Shown: positions 46,395 to 58,316 of the stretch, piece by piece
Layout: every line of letters starts with the position of its first letter
Position numbering within the stretch: the first letter of the stretch is position 1
Origin: Cycas panzhihuaensis
Lineage: Eukaryota > Cycadophyta
Length of the DNA stretch: 64,000 nucleotides
Reading direction: 5' to 3'
NCBI GenBank assembly: GCA_023213395.1
Contig: CM041465.1
Location: 54,691,741-54,755,740, forward strand
The notes under the pieces: generated by a model
Database searches by the model: none
What the model was told of the DNA's origin: nothing
What the model saw: only the letters and a program-made list of their open reading frames with translations
Translations under genes and position numbers: made by a program

Positions 46395-48453
46395 AAGGCG
46401 CATGCGCGACGCTTTCTCGCCGCGAGGCGAGGCTTGCCGCCGTTGTTAGAAGACCAATCGTCTTGTTCCCCTCCATCGTCGAACCCCGATTCGACAATGG
46501 AAGGTTACCCGTCTGATTGGGCCTACCGTCCCATGGCTTCAGGAACTCAAGAGTTCCCTTCGTCTGTTCTGGAATCCGCCCAGGAGGGTGATGATTCCAT
46601 CTACTACCCAGATGACCATTTCCACCCGGATGACTTTCAGCCTTTCGCTTAAGCAGCGGAAGATTCAGACCCTCACGAGACTTGCCACCCCACTGGCGAG
46701 CCTTACGAGGGGCGTCCCGAAGGATCCCCTACTTTCGAAGCCCCTTCAACTTCATATGGCTACGAGGATACCCCTCCCGCCGACGCGGTCGAGGTGCTTA
46801 GCGAGTGCTTTTGAGCGGCTCGCCGCCAGCCGCATCCTAGATGGTTTGCAGAAATGCTGCGTAACATAGCATCTTCTTCATCCATACCTGCGTCATCTAC
46901 AATGATCGATGCTCCTACTCGCGCACACACGTCCTATGCCGTGTCTACCCCAGCTCCCAAGGCGAGTGTTGCGCCGCCTGTTTCCAGCCGTGGTCCTACT
47001 TCCTTCGGGCCCGTTCGTGGTGTGTCTTTCCCTCAACTCGGGGTTAGCATGCCATGCCCTAGCCAAACGCACGCGCCACCTCTGAACGTGACGCATGCGT
47101 TCCTTAGTAGGCCTCGTGGTCCTACTAGTACCGCCGCCGCTAGCCATGTAGGACCCACTCCTACATATGTCCAGAACCCGATTGGTGGTTCTTCTCTTTA
47201 CGTGCCCCCAGGTTACACTGCTCAGCCTTGGGGGCAAGGCAAGGGAAGCCATCTCCCTGTTTATGGGGTGGACCCGTTGCACCCATATGGGGTCGCGCCA
47301 CCTACGGGTGGCCCATATGGGCAAAACCCGGTCCCTCATCCTCCGTTTCCGTCATTCAACAAGAACTCCCATTCTTTGCCATCGCAGGGGAGTGTACCTC
47401 TTTTTCAGAACTTTTACCCACAGCCCCCTTTCCAACAAGGGGCCTTTTCCCAAGGAGGGATGGGTTTACCACCCCCATCCATTCCTTTACCGGTTGTTGA
47501 CCCATTACCCGAAGCAAGGACACATCCTTTCGTGGACTATAGGTCGACGCCATTGTCTATTGAGGCACTGAGGACTAACCTGCCGCCTCACCCTCCTGAA
47601 GTTCCCAAATTCGACGGGACGTCGTCGCAAGACCCAACCGAGCATGTACGCAGCTTCTCGATGGCGTGCATCGATTATTGGGCTTACAACCATATACTTA
47701 TGAAGCTATTCCCGCGGTCCTTGCAGGGTAATGCCCTCAAGTGGTTTTACCGCCTTCCTGCCCATTCAATCTCCTCATTCCAGCAACTAGTGGATGAGTT
47801 TGTCAACTACTTTGACGTAGCCTGCCCATTCGAAAGTGGAATGAAGGCGCTCGTCGCAAACAAGGTCACGATGAGATGAATCGTGACTTTGTGTGACGTT
47901 TTCACGATCTTCTTCACTCCACCAAGGCTACGTTGCCTGAGGAGTTGAAGAGGGATCTCTTTGTCAATGCACTTCGTCCCGAAGTGCATGTGGAAGTCCT
48001 CAAGATGGGGGCGACCACGTGTGACTCCGCAATCTCGAGGTGTTTAGCTTCGGAGGCCATTGAGATCCAAGCAGGACTCAAGAAACCTCCCAAGCCCTCA
48101 CAACATCGCGAGGCACCTCCTCCGGCGAAGGAGACCACACCTTCGCAACCCGCTAGGTCCACCTCTCATCTGACTGAGAGGACCCTAGATCCCCTTACTT
48201 CCGCTATTTGCTCATTTGAGCGCACGATGAAGGAGTTAAAACTCCAACCTCCTTCGTCGCCAACCTCCCATAAACACATCCGGCCAGACTTCAGGCGATG
48301 CCCCCTAAAGGGGGCAACACCCAGTCTTCTCAAGCAAGGAGGACCGACCCTCCCTTGAGAAGAGGTGGTGCTCCATCCACGAGAATGTTTCCATGATGAT
48401 TCGCTGTCGGGCACAAAGACCCACGCGATGCCCCGCCACGACTCGTCCCTAAA
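46395..48453 (+). pseudogene. Gag of element E
   Basis: The family N-terminus is present as ARRFLAARRGLPPLLED, but an inserted base puts the usual ATG (46402) out of frame; an in-frame ATG upstream is at 46275. A shift near 46650 and a TGA in LSECF*AARR follow. From 46854 to 47879 the frame is open: Pro-rich region with YVPPGYTAQPWGQGKG, then the Retrotrans_gag core FSMACIDYWAYNHILMKLFP and LQGNALKWFYRLPAHS. A shift after ESGMKAL precedes ELKRDLFVNALRPEVHVEVL (47933-48358). The CHHC knuckle region near 48360-48400 is broken. Gag would form the particle that packages the RNA. Confidence 0.85.
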
Positions 48454-48813
48454 GTGACATCGAGGCCTAACCTCGATCAGCCCATTCATAGAGACCCGTT
48501 CCCCAAACATGGGGAACGTGGTCGTGATGTTCAGCAAAGATACAGCCAGAATCGGGATAGGTCCCCCGATCCCCGCCCTTTGCGTGGTAGAGGTAAGGGT
48601 GTGCAAAGGTCGCCTTCCCCTTCGCGGTCTCCTAACCGCCGCGCTCCATCACCTTCGTGGTCCCGCTACAAGGGAAAGAAGGTTGTCCAATTGCTTGAGA
48701 CCACTCCGTTATATGCCTTAACCTGGTCCCAAGCTGCTAAAGAGGCAGTCGGTGCCTCTTCATCCACGTCTCACCTTGATCCTCTTCTGAAAGTTGTTCC
48801 TCCATAGATTCCC
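48454..48813 (+). pseudogene. Basic gag-protease linker of element E
   Basis: Same frame as the protease that follows. It has PNLDQPIHRDPFPKHGERGRD, an Arg/Ser/Pro-rich block (SPSPSRSPNRRAPSP) and KGKKVVQLLETTPLYALTWS. A TAG at 48805, where D has a Glu codon, separates it from the protease. Confidence 0.7.
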
Positions 48814-49584
48814 ATGCTTCCCAAGACTATTCCCGTCCGCCCCGGTAGATTTGACTTTAGAAGGGCGCTTACCCAACCCACAGGGAAGGGTAAGCCTTTT
48901 TCTATCATTGACGAGCTCTACACCGTCGCTGCGGGAATGTCCTTGATGGACATCTTGAGAAGCTGCCCTGAGCAATGTGCTCTTCTTCTTGAAGCTCTTG
49001 GCCAACAAGATGCTTCCATCCATGCGATAGGTGCTACCTCTCATGGGCCACCTGTCATCTCATTTGATCCCAGAGATCTCCCATCTCCCAGCAAGCAGGA
49101 GAAGCTTTTGCATTACCCATTCATCATTACCATTGACACTCCTGATTGTATCATAAAGAGGACCATTGTAGATAATGGCTCCTCGGTTAATGCTATGCCT
49201 ATGCGTATGCTCAAGGAGCTAGGCATAGTAGCTCTCGAGTCTGTCCCTTGGAAATGCCAAGGGTATGATGGGACTGCGAAGTCCCCTTTAGGGACAGTCT
49301 CCCTTTCCCTCACCTTAGGGGGGAAAACTATTTCTGTCAGAGTTGCTATACTCGATGTTGACGTAGAGTACAACCTCTTGTTGGGCCGACCATGGCTCGA
49401 CCAGATGGGAGCAGTCTGCTCCATGCAATGGGGGCAACTTAAATTTGTCCATGAAGGACGAGTTAAAGTTGTCGCCCGTGAGCCAATCTTGCCTCACACC
49501 TCTCATCCAGCCTGCCAGGCTGTTTTCGATGATGAAGATAGTGATCCTGAGGAGGCTACCCCTTCCTTGGGACCTTTGTTTTAG
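48814..49584 (+). CDS. Protease segment of element E, open frame
   Basis: A 256-codon open frame that is part of the polyprotein, not a free-standing gene; the Met at 48814 follows the TAG at 48805. Blocks in order: PVRPGRFDFRRAL, GKPFSIIDELYTVAAGMSLMD, SCPEQCALLLEALG, VISFDPRDLPSPS, YPFIITIDTPDCIIKRT, then the active site IVDNGSSVNAMPM (near 49166-49205), KCQGYDGTAKSPLGTVSL, the ILDVDVEYNLLLGRPWLDQMG flap-and-end motif near 49350-49410, and an acidic tail DDEDSDPEEATPS. The catalytic Asp is intact. It would cut the Gag-Pol chain. It is the best kept protein segment in the window. Confidence 0.85.
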   Translation: MLPKTIPVRPGRFDFRRALTQPTGKGKPFSIIDELYTVAAGMSLMDILRSCPEQCALLLEALGQQDASIHAIGATSHGPPVISFDPRDLPSPSKQEKLLHYPFIITIDTPDCIIKRTIVDNGSSVNAMPMRMLKELGIVALESVPWKCQGYDGTAKSPLGTVSLSLTLGGKTISVRVAILDVDVEYNLLLGRPWLDQMGAVCSMQWGQLKFVHEGRVKVVAREPILPHTSHPACQAVFDDEDSDPEEATPSLGPLF

Positions 49585-50142
49585 GAGACCAACCTTTATC
49601 AGTCAGACCCTATGCCATGCCATGAGCCAAACCTAGTTAGGTTTGCCCCTATCGGTGTAGGTGGTTACGGTTGCTTACCCTTCACGGATGATTCTGATTC
49701 AGATAGCGAGGGTTATGGGCCCTCTTCTCGACGTGTCACCCTGGTTTCACGAGCACTTAGGGGAATATCTCGGTCAGATATTCCCGCTCTTCCCCATTCT
49801 ACATTGGCTCCTGAGCCACTGGTCTTAAACCAGCCATTTATTTTACCTTCTCGGCCTCCTCGAGCGGTTTCATGTAGGCGCCCACGTCGACGAGCCACTC
49901 GTAGAGGCACTTCTTCTTCACGCTCTAGATCCTTACCTCGGACTAAAGCCACTCTTACTCGTATGCAACCCTGCCACGTGATCCGTCGTGTGCCAGGTCC
50001 GTTGCGCTCATCTGGTTCTGACCATAGTAAGTTTACTAGTAGGCCTAGCGATACTGGACCTACTCTTCGTCACCTGTCTCCTACCCTGCGTGTGACTACC
50101 CCTACCTTTATTGGGTCTAGGCACACCTCTTCCTCTCTTCTT
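49585..50142 (+). pseudogene. Post-protease linker of element E
   Basis: The frame 49612-50160 starts like the linker of B and D (RFAPIGVGGYGCLPFTDDSD) and then turns into a basic, Ser/Arg-rich stretch (CRRPRRRATRRGTSSSRSRS) that the others do not share. It ends in the first tandem repeat unit. RT should begin after the linker but is absent. Confidence 0.55.
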
Positions 50143-50567
50143 GCTTCGAAACGAGCCTAAACTACCATTTTAAATTGTTTCCATTCCTCCCAACCATGGG
50201 TTGAATGGCAATTTAAGATGGATTCTTGCTCCGAAACGAGCCTAAACTACCATTTTAAATTGTTTCCATTCCTCCTAACCACGGGTTGAATGGCAATTTA
50301 AGATGGATTCTTGCTCCGAAACGAGCCTAAACTACCATTTTAAATTGTTTCCATTCCTCCCAACCACGGGTTGAATGGTAATTTAAGATGGATTCTTGCT
50401 CTGAAACGAGCCTAAACTACCATTTTAAATTATTTCCATTCCTCCCAACCACGGGTTGAATGGCAATTTAAGATGGATTCTTGCTCCGAAAGGAGCCTAA
50501 ACTACCCTCTTAAATCATTCCCATTCCTCCCAACCACGGGTAGAATGGCAATTTAAGATGGATTCTC
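50143..50567. repeat. Five tandem copies (85 bp each) of the convergence hairpin
   Basis: Units start GCTTCGAAACGAGCC or GCTCCGAAACGAGCC at 50143, 50228, 50313, 50398 and 50483, exactly 85 bp apart. Each contains TTAAATTG and CAATTTAA arms, CCATTC/AATGG and CAACC/GGTTG inner pairs, so each can fold into a long hairpin. A, B, C and D have one copy at the matching place. The last unit diverges most (AAATCATTCCC). Confidence 0.9.
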
Positions 50568-50870
50568 GTTTCTTCTTCCGGTTCCTCCCGCAGAACCCGC
50601 ATTCCCGTGTGCTCTTGGGAACCTTTGTCCTCCTATTTGGGCATCCCCCAACTAGGATGACGCTGTGGAGTATCGTCACTCCCTTCTCCTGCCTGTTGTT
50701 TCCTTTGCATATTCCGCTATGCTCCCCCGTGGACGTGTATGTCGCTCTATTTCTAACCTCACACCTCTCGATCACCTCTGCTTATGGTGGATGTGTGTGC
50801 TCTGCGACATATGGCCATACACGGAAGGAAACACATGCATCTATATATTTACAAAATCTACATATTCAGC
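50558..50870 (+). other. Post-integrase segment of element E with a small open frame
   Basis: Homologous to C 62191-62442 and D 40891-41142. The plus frame has GTFVLLFGHPPTRMTLWSIV and LCSPVDVYVALFLTSHLSIT; the minus strand has RTKVPKSTRECGFCGRN. Beyond it, from about 50860, the sequence jumps to the aRNH tail, so the antisense gene is deleted here. Confidence 0.45.
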
Positions 50871-51310
50871 ATATCCCGAGGCACCTCAATGCTGAGGCCG
50901 GCAGCCTCGTCTGCCTCATCCTTGAGCGTCGCCTCCCTCTTCTTGATGACCGCCCCTGAGGCTTGCCTGGCCAACCCGTGCCCAAGTCTCCGGTTGCTGT
51001 TGGTTAGATCGCTTGCTATGTTTGCTGGATGCCCTCCTACTTCACGCTGCACTTCGGCGATGGGGGCACCCCCTTTACTTGCTTTCTCCAGTTTCAGGTC
51101 GATGTTTAGGCGACACGCAGGCAGCCCCTACGTTGTCCTCGTCTCCGTCTCGCCTGTCCACGCGTTTCGCCACGACACTTGCCTACACCCTTGGATCACG
51201 TGCTGCTCTTGATTACTTATATATATATATATATGCATGTGCTACTCATGTTTCTTGATTGTCGCGATTCGCCATCACATTACGCCCGAGCAAGGAGGCT
51301 CACGCCAAGA
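50860..51310 (+). pseudogene. aRNH tail and 3' untranslated remnant of element E
   Basis: Sense frame with IQHIPRHLNAEAGSLVCLILERR, the end of the second RNase H, then a stop. The catalytic part is gone. The rest, to the polypurine tract, matches the 3' region of C at 31200-31580, including a (TA)n run near 51222. Confidence 0.7.
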
Positions 51311-51315
51311 GGCGA
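51302..51315 (+). promoter_or_regulatory. Polypurine tract of element E (weak)
   Basis: ACGCCAAGAGGCGA directly before the LTR's TGTTCC; in the other elements the core is CCAAGGGGGCAG. It is less purine-rich, which could be decay or a consensus error. Confidence 0.5.
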
Positions 51316-53888
51316 TGTTCCGCTATTGGGAATGGACTCGAGACGATCGACACGTGTTTGTTCGGTATATGTTCTTACTTTTCTCACCTATGGTTTGAAT
51401 AAAGTTATTTAGAGTAGGTTGCTTGACATATACACCGCCGCATTGCCTTTTGCTTGCTCATAATGCATGTGCCTACGACACTTTCGACTATGACGACTCA
51501 CAATGGGGCATTCCTCAACGAATGCGACACCGTATGGCCTACAACCACTCACGATGTCTCCACAGGTTTCTGGATTATTTACGCCAGCTTGTTTGTTCTT
51601 GTTACAACATGCCGTTTATGTTGCAATCCTTCCTAAGTCTGGTTTAATCCTTAGTTAGGACTCTTTGCATTATTTTGGGTACTTGCCTACTGCTTGGGCA
51701 TTCCCTCAGCTGTTCCCATTTATGATTAGCCTCTGTTTTTGCCTCAAAACCTGATTTTGCTGCTTATTTTTCTCTATTTTTAATTTCAGGCCTGTCTGCA
51801 TGATAAACTTAGCGGTACCACAAAGTTCTGGTACCACAAAGTTTGCGGTGATGCCTGCAATTTACCGCCAGACGATCTGTTCGAAATTTAAAAAAAAGAA
51901 CCACGCAACAGTTTCCGCATTTTTTCACGGAACTGCCGCGTGGCTCAGACGATCGAGGCGCCCCAACGCCCCCAACGTTCACTTACTGTGAACAAGAAAT
52001 AAAAACCATTTTTTCACTCATTTGCATCATTCTTGAGTTCATTTTTTAAGTTTTCCAAAGAAAAGCTCTCCACAAAAAGACAAGAGAAGGCACATAAATC
52101 AAAAGGTTCAAGCACAGCAACTGAGGAGGAAGGACAAGGCTGCCACCAGGGAGATTTGCAGGGCCATTGCTGCCCCTCACTACTCTCCACAACCAACTCC
52201 TTGCCTCTTGCAACCACACAAAGATTCAAGGGACTTCTTCAACCAAGAAGTTGTCCCAAAGACTTGCTTCACATCCCCAACTTCACAAAGGGCTTCCTCC
52301 ATCTACTTTGCAGCTGGGAGCACTCATGACCAGCCTTCATTGGGCCTCTATTGCTACTGTCCCTAGTGGTAGGATGCATGCATGACCTCTCTATACAAGG
52401 TACCCCTTAGATTTACTTGCTTTTTGTGTATTTGCTTGCATTTCTTCTTCGTTTTTGCTTGTATTTCCTTTGCTTGTTGCTTGCAAACTCCTTGGATATA
52501 CTTGCATGTCTCTCATATTTATTGCCAAGCATTCTACCCCTTCTTTCCCTTTGTTTTTACTCCCTAAATGAAAGTAGCTATCACTAGCCATAGCCGCCCC
52601 TTAATGCTACCTTGACCCGAATCCGTTTTCCCGGTTTTCTCTTTGGATTTCCTCATTTTCTCCAAGACTTCTTCCGTTCTTTCCTCGCCCAGAGTAAGGG
52701 AGCATACATGAGGATTTGAGGGAGATAGGCAGGGTTCCGTCCCCCATTGCCGCCCTTCCTTCTCCCAAGGGTTCCGCCCCTTGTCCTCTTTCCTTACCAT
52801 ACACACCGCCCTAAGGAACAGTCAAGGAGTTTAGGAGGTTGTGTTAGGTATCCAGTCGGGTTTGAGACACCCCGCGTCCACCTTTGTTACTACCCAGCAT
52901 TCCTTTCCCGGGCCCCTTTGGAGACCTCTCGTGGGTGAGTTAGCCATCCCGAGGCTATACTCAGTTCCGCTTGGTGTGTGTGTGTAGCATTTGGCAGTGT
53001 CGGAGTATCTCGTGTGCTTTTATTTCGTTTGCTACATTCTAACACATAGCTTAGCTTATTTAGTTACGTTGATTTCAGTTCGTAGTTCATATATATATAT
53101 CCTTGTATATTTTGTAGCCTCTCCTTCGAGAGGAAGGTACTCTTTGTGTTCGCTTGCAGGATCGCATCGGTGGAGGTAGCGCGTGGAGCGAACCCATTGC
53201 CGGTTAGCTCACTCATGGTATTTCCTATCCTTTAGTTTTACGTTTCCTTTTCGTCCCTTCATTTCACTTGATTTCACATGCTCACGGGGAGGTAAGTGAA
53301 CCCCCGTTGTCATCGTCAATCGACGTTGCATGCTTGGAGGAAAGAGGAAAGGAGCGCAACCGGAAGGGAGAATCTACACTTCAACCTCAACCGCCGGATC
53401 CAGGTATTCCTCGCGTTTCCTTTATTTTTCCCTTTTTTATCATTCTTACTTTTTATACATGCTTGATAGGTAAAAGAGAAGGAAACATAAAGAGAAAAGG
53501 AAATAGTCTTTTATTTTACGTTTACTTTCCTGTACCGTTTCTTTTACTTTGCATTTCATATAGATAGAAGACCCGTTTACGTTGCATACCCCAACCACGC
53601 TGTACTTCACACCCGTTGCACGTTGATTTTGTTGCCCCCTCGTTGCCTTCTCATTACCTTGAGAAGCCGCAACGCGTGAGGTTTCCTTCTTCTTCCAGGC
53701 CATCCGAAGGGTAGGAAGGCCTCGTATTTGCACCCGCTACCGGAAGCAACCAGCACCTTGCAGCCCCCGAACTCGGCCCAACAAGACGGACGACCATGAG
53801 GTGAGATCCTCGCTGTCTAGCCCAATCAGTGTTGTGTTTTGTATTTCTTTGCTAGACGTAGGATCACCGCCCCGCAGAGAGCGTTTCA
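51316..53888 (+). repeat. 3' LTR of element E (2.57 kb)
   Basis: Starts TGTTCCGCTATTGGG and ends GCGTTTCA, followed by AAGGG. Compared with the 5' LTR it has many 1-4 base losses in GC-rich stretches (51340-51560, 51790-51960, 52690-52860) but is nearly identical between them. Confidence 0.9.
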
Positions 53889-54732
53889 AAGGGTAACGGG
53901 AAATTGTCCTTAGGACAAGCGTTATTGATATCGCGAAAATCGACACATATACGGATTGCCCCGTTCTTTTTAGCAACGGGGACAATGTTAGAGACCCACT
54001 TAGGGTAGTCAATGGAAGTAATAAGCCCAGCGTCCAAAAGCTTCTCAACCTCCATTTTGACAGTGGCGGAGAGCTTCGGGTGAAGGGGACGCTGCTTCTG
54101 GTGCACAGGGTGGGCGCCAGGAAGGGTGGTGAGGTTATGAGTGACAATCGACGGGTCGATTCCCTTCATGTCAGCATAATCCCATGCGAACACATCTCGG
54201 AACTCCGGAATGTATGAGTACTCCCTTATCTCATCAGGGGAACATTCCAACCCGACCTTAATGACCTTGTCCGGGGCCAAGACTATGTCTTGGGTTGCCC
54301 CCATGTATATGGCATTGCCCTCCTCGAAGTGGAGAGGGGCAAGATCAACAGGAGGAGGAGGAATAGAGATGTGGATCGATCGGCAAGCGTGGATCCGATC
54401 GCGAGGATCTTCTAATGACCAAGCTGGTGGTGACCAGAAGGCAAGTTGGGCATGAGACCCGCCAGATGCTCAAGCAGGGCTTCGTCATCCTCGAAGTAAT
54501 CTACCCCGTGGATGACCTTACTTCGAGTAGAGTAAGCACTGGAGGGAGTAAGAGCAATGGGACGGTGATGGCCGTCGGGTTGCTCAACTTCCTTGCAGGA
54601 ATCTAAAGGAAAACCAAGAAGATGCTCCTCGGGAGGAGCGAAAGGTAATTCTTCAAAGCCATTACCTATGGGGGGTAATGAAGAAGAAGAACTGGCGATG
54701 GGCGGGTCAACATGGGCGATGATGTGTGACAC
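53889..54732 (-). pseudogene. RT (5' part) and preceding linker of element D
   Basis: Resumes the RT cut at 43612. From the right: SSSSSLPPIGNGFEELPF, YFEDDEALLEHLAGLMPNLP, DIVLAPDKVIKVGLECSPDE, FAWDYADMKGIDPSIVTHNL, then the RT fingers VEKLLDAGLITSIDYPKWVS, VPVAKKNGAIRICVDFRDIN and CPKDNFP, ending at the AAGGG duplication. The frame is open over most of 53889-54304. Together with 43082-43612 it gives a complete RT region apart from E. Confidence 0.87.
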
Positions 54733-55640
54733 ACATGAGTAGCTAGCCTCACCAACGAGGGAGGTTCTAGGTGGGGACCTAGAACAAGACAGGGGCGACC
54801 TACTAGCGCGGAGGAAAGAGACGGGGTGAAGACAATCCTCGTCTTCATCGAGTGACTCATCGTCACTAAACGAAGCAAGGTACCCGTAACTCCCAACGCC
54901 AATAGGGGCGAATCACGTGATAGGGGAAGAAGATGGGGGATCTTCTTCGGATGGGTTAGGTATACCAATAGAGCAAGCCGAGGCATGTGTGGAAGGACCT
55001 GGGTTTACCGAACTAGTAGAACGAGTTTGTTTGGTAAATGGGTGTTCGCAGGGAATCACTCTCATTCGCCCGTCGTGGACGAATTTAAGTTGTCCCCAAA
55101 GAGTCGAGCACATGGCTCCCATTTGGTCGAGCCATGGATGACCTAGAAGGAGGTTGTAATCCACGTCAACGTCGAGGACTATAACGTCTGCAAGAACGGT
55201 CTTGCCCTCAAGGGTGAGCGGAATCATGACAGATCCCAATGGGGTCTTCTCACTACCATCATAACCTTGGCATCGCCAGGGAACAGGTTCCAAGGCAGAG
55301 ATACCAAGCTCTTGCATGACACGCAAGGGCATGGCATTGACAGAAGAACCGTTGTTGACAACAGTCCTCCGAAGGGTACAATCGGGTGTATCAATAGTGA
55401 TAGTGAATGGGAAGTTCCACTGATGTTCCCTTTCACCGGCGGGGGGAAGATCCTTAAGGTCAAATGAGATAATGGGTCCACCACCTTGGGTGACACCCAA
55501 ACATGGACAGGCGCATCACTTGATCCTAAAGCTTCCAGGAGGAGGGCTCACGCCGACAACTCCTCAGAACATCCATCAAGGACATTCCTGTGGTAACAGT
55601 ATGGAGCTCGTCCACGACGGAGAAGGGCTTACCCTTCGCG
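54733..55640 (-). pseudogene. Protease of element D, catalytic Asp lost
   Basis: Open frame 54913-55500 with ISFDLKDLPPAGEREHQWN, FPFTITIDTPDCTLRRT and then VVNNGSSVNAMPLRVMQELG. Every other copy has VDNGSS, so the catalytic Asp is Asn here (GAC to AAC, a C-to-T change on the other strand). YNLLLGHPWLDQMGAM closes the domain. The upstream MDVL..EALG block near 55540-55600 is scrambled compared with B and E. A Ser-rich acidic linker follows. The enzyme could not cleave. Confidence 0.85.
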
Positions 55641-58150
55641 GTGGGTTGTGTAAGTGTCCTTCAGAAATCATAACGACTTGGGCATACAGGAATAGCCTTG
55701 GGGAAGAGAGGTATTTCTGGAGGAAGGTTCTCCGGAAGAGGGTCGAAAGGGGCAGAAGAACAAGAAGCCCCCGCTGCTTGAGATCGCGTAAGGGCGTAAG
55801 TAGGAGTTGCCTCAAGCAACTGGATCACCTTCTTCCCCTTGTTCCGGGGTCGCAAAGTTGATGGGGTGTGATGTCTAGGAGAACGAGAGGAAGAAGACGA
55901 GTTCTGGGCACCCTTCCCTTTGTCGCGGGAAGGACGGGGATCAGGCGATCTTCCTCGATTTCGGTTGCTCTTGGTTTGGGTGTTGCGATCGCGTTCCCCA
56001 TGTTTAGGGAACAGATCCTTGTGAACTGGTTGATCTAAATTAGGACTTGAGGCCCTTTTTGGGGAAGAATCGCATCGAGGGGCATCCTTAGGATGCTGGG
56101 CCCTACAACGCGAATCATCATGGAAGCACTCCCCATGAATGGAGCACCACTTCTTCTCAAGAGGAAGGTCAGACCTTCGCGCTTGAGAGGACTGGGCATT
56201 TCCATTCCTAGGGAGAGGAGCTTGGGTGGTTTGTTGGACTTGTTTGTTGGATGTAGGGGATGAAGGAGCCTGAAGCTTGAGTTCCTTCATCGTACGCTCA
56301 AATGAGCGTATGGCCAATGTGAGAGGGTCTAAAGTCCTCTCGGTCGGATGAGAGGAAGACCAGGTAGGTTGGGAAGGTTTGGTATCCTTGGTTGGGGGTG
56401 GTGCCTCACGGCGTTGTGAGGGTTTAAGAGGTTTCTTGAGACCAGCTTAGATCTCAATAGCCTCCAACGCCAAATACTTGGCGATCGCAGAGTCACATGT
56501 GGTCGCCCCCATCTTGAGGACTTCCACATGAACTTTGGGACGGCTGCTGATTTAAAGGTCTCGCTCAGACTCCTCGCAATGTTGCCTTAGTGGAGTGAAG
56601 CAAGTCGTGGAATCGCCGCACAAAGTCACAATTCATTTCATAGTGACCTTGTTTAAGTGAAAGAAGCGACTTCATTCCGCTCTGAAATGGACGGGCTACA
56701 TCAAAATAGTTGATGAACTCGTCCACCAATTGCTAGAATGAATGGATAGAATGGGCAGGGAGACGGTAGAACCACTTGAGGGCGTCGCCCTGCAAGGATC
56801 GCAGGAATAATTTCATTAAAATGTGGTCGTAAGCCCAGTAATCGATGCATGCCATAGAAAAACTATGCACATGCTCCACCGGGTCTTGTGACGAAGTTCC
56901 ATCGAATCTAGGAACTTCAGGGGGATGAGGCGGCAAGTTAGTTCTTAACACCTCAACGGAAAGAGGTGTTGACCTAAAGTCCATGAAGGGGCGTGCCCTT
57001 GCCTGAACCGTAGGGTCAACGAATGTCGTAGTAGGTAACGAACAAGGAGCGGATGGGGGTGGAACACCCATCTCTCCTTGAGGAAATGCCCCTTACTGAA
57101 AAGAGACGTGGGGGTAGGTGCCTTGGAAGGGAGTCGGGTTCCCTTGCGAAGGCACAATGAATGGGATTGCATTGGATGAAGGGCAAGACGGATGTGGAAC
57201 CAGGTTTTGCCCATATGGGCCACCCGTAGGTGGAGCGACCCCATATGGGTGTAGTGGATCCACCCCATAAACCGAGAGATGGCTTCCTCTACCATGCCCC
57301 TAAGGTTGAGAAGTATACCCTAGGGGAACGTAGAAGGAAGCACCAACGTGTTGGTTTTGAGGATGTGTGGGAGCGGATCCCACATGACTAGTGGTCGGAA
57401 GGCTAGTAGGACCAGCAGGCCTACTAGGAACGGTATGCGCCACATTAGGGGATGGCACATTGGTTTGGTTAGGGACGGGTATGCTAACCTTCAATTGAGG
57501 GAAAGACATACCACAGGGAGATCCAAAAACACTGGGACCTCGACGAGAAATGGAGGGCGCGACACGTGCCCCCACTGCGGGAGTAGGAAATGAGTGGGAC
57601 ACACACGTAGGCACACAGGGATTCGTTGTCAAAGGAATAGTAGATGAGGATGAGGCATGCGGGGGAGGAGCAGAAGAGGAAGAGGCTCCTCCACGGAGGG
57701 CACCCTCAAGCCATCCAAGACGCGGTTGCAAGCATGTCGCACGGCGACACTCATTGAGAGCTTCAACTACGTCAACACAGGGGTTCCTACATACTCGTAA
57801 GAGGTAACTGGGACTTTGAACAAAGTAGGTTCCTCAGAATTCTCCTCATAAGAGTCACCAACTACGTGGCAAGTCTCAAGAGGAACATATCCTTCTATGG
57901 CATGGGTAGAGGGATGGACATCAAGTGAGAGGTGTTGGTCATTTGGGTAATAAAGGGGTTCATCACCCTCTTGGGTGGACCCAGGAATAGAGGAAGGAAA
58001 AGCATGGGTTTCCAAGGTTGAAGTGTGGTAGGCCCAATCAGAAGAGTATCCCTCCATAGTCAGGTCAGAATCTGACAAAGGAAGAGGGCGGTACTCGGGG
58101 TCTTCTAACAATGGAGGTAGACCGCGCAAGCGACAAGAAAAGCGTCGCAT
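55641..58150 (-). pseudogene. Gag of element D
   Basis: Starts MRRFSCRLRGLPPLLEDPEY at 58150, 147 nt from the PBS; this N-terminus is shared with B and defines the start. Pro-rich region with YVPLGYTSQP, a TAG in place of Trp at about 57301, then Retrotrans_gag core SMACIDYWAYDHILMKLF and LQGDALKWFYRLPAHSIHSF (56733-57071). A patch near 56540-56580 is unlike the other copies and shifts the frame. The knuckle KKWCSIHGECFHDDSRCRAQ (near 56130-56160) is an intact C-x2-H-x4-H-x4-C. A basic RSPDPRPSRDKGKG tail leads to the protease. A one-base change near 57770 also shifts the frame. Confidence 0.87.
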
Positions 58151-58297
58151 GCAAGATCAACCCACAATGTTAGGGAAAAAGGAGAAGGCACACACGTTGG
58201 GGGCTGCCCAACGTACAGATTGAAATAGGTATAAAAGGATCACAAGAAGGTAGTGAAACCAACAGAAGAGAGAGGAAACTAGCTCCCTTACTGGCAG

Positions 58298-58315
58298 TCC
58301 CCAGTATGGTCGCCA
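58298..58315 (-). promoter_or_regulatory. Primer-binding site of element D
   Basis: Minus strand TGGCGACCATACTGGGGA, identical to E, next to the 5' LTR. Confidence 0.82.
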
Positions 58316-58316
58316 A

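Larger units (their letters stand above)
43613..53888 (+). mobile_element. Element E: plus-strand non-autonomous derivative (gag and protease only) inside D
   Basis: The only plus-strand element in the window: 10276 bp, LTRs at 43613-46220 and 51316-53888, target duplication AAGGG on both sides. It has a PBS, gag and protease. RT, RNase H, integrase and the whole antisense gene are missing, and only a tail of the aRNH remains. In their place is a five-copy tandem repeat and a short post-integrase segment. It is the youngest insertion by nesting and keeps most of its CpG. Movement would have needed enzymes from a relative. Confidence 0.93.
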
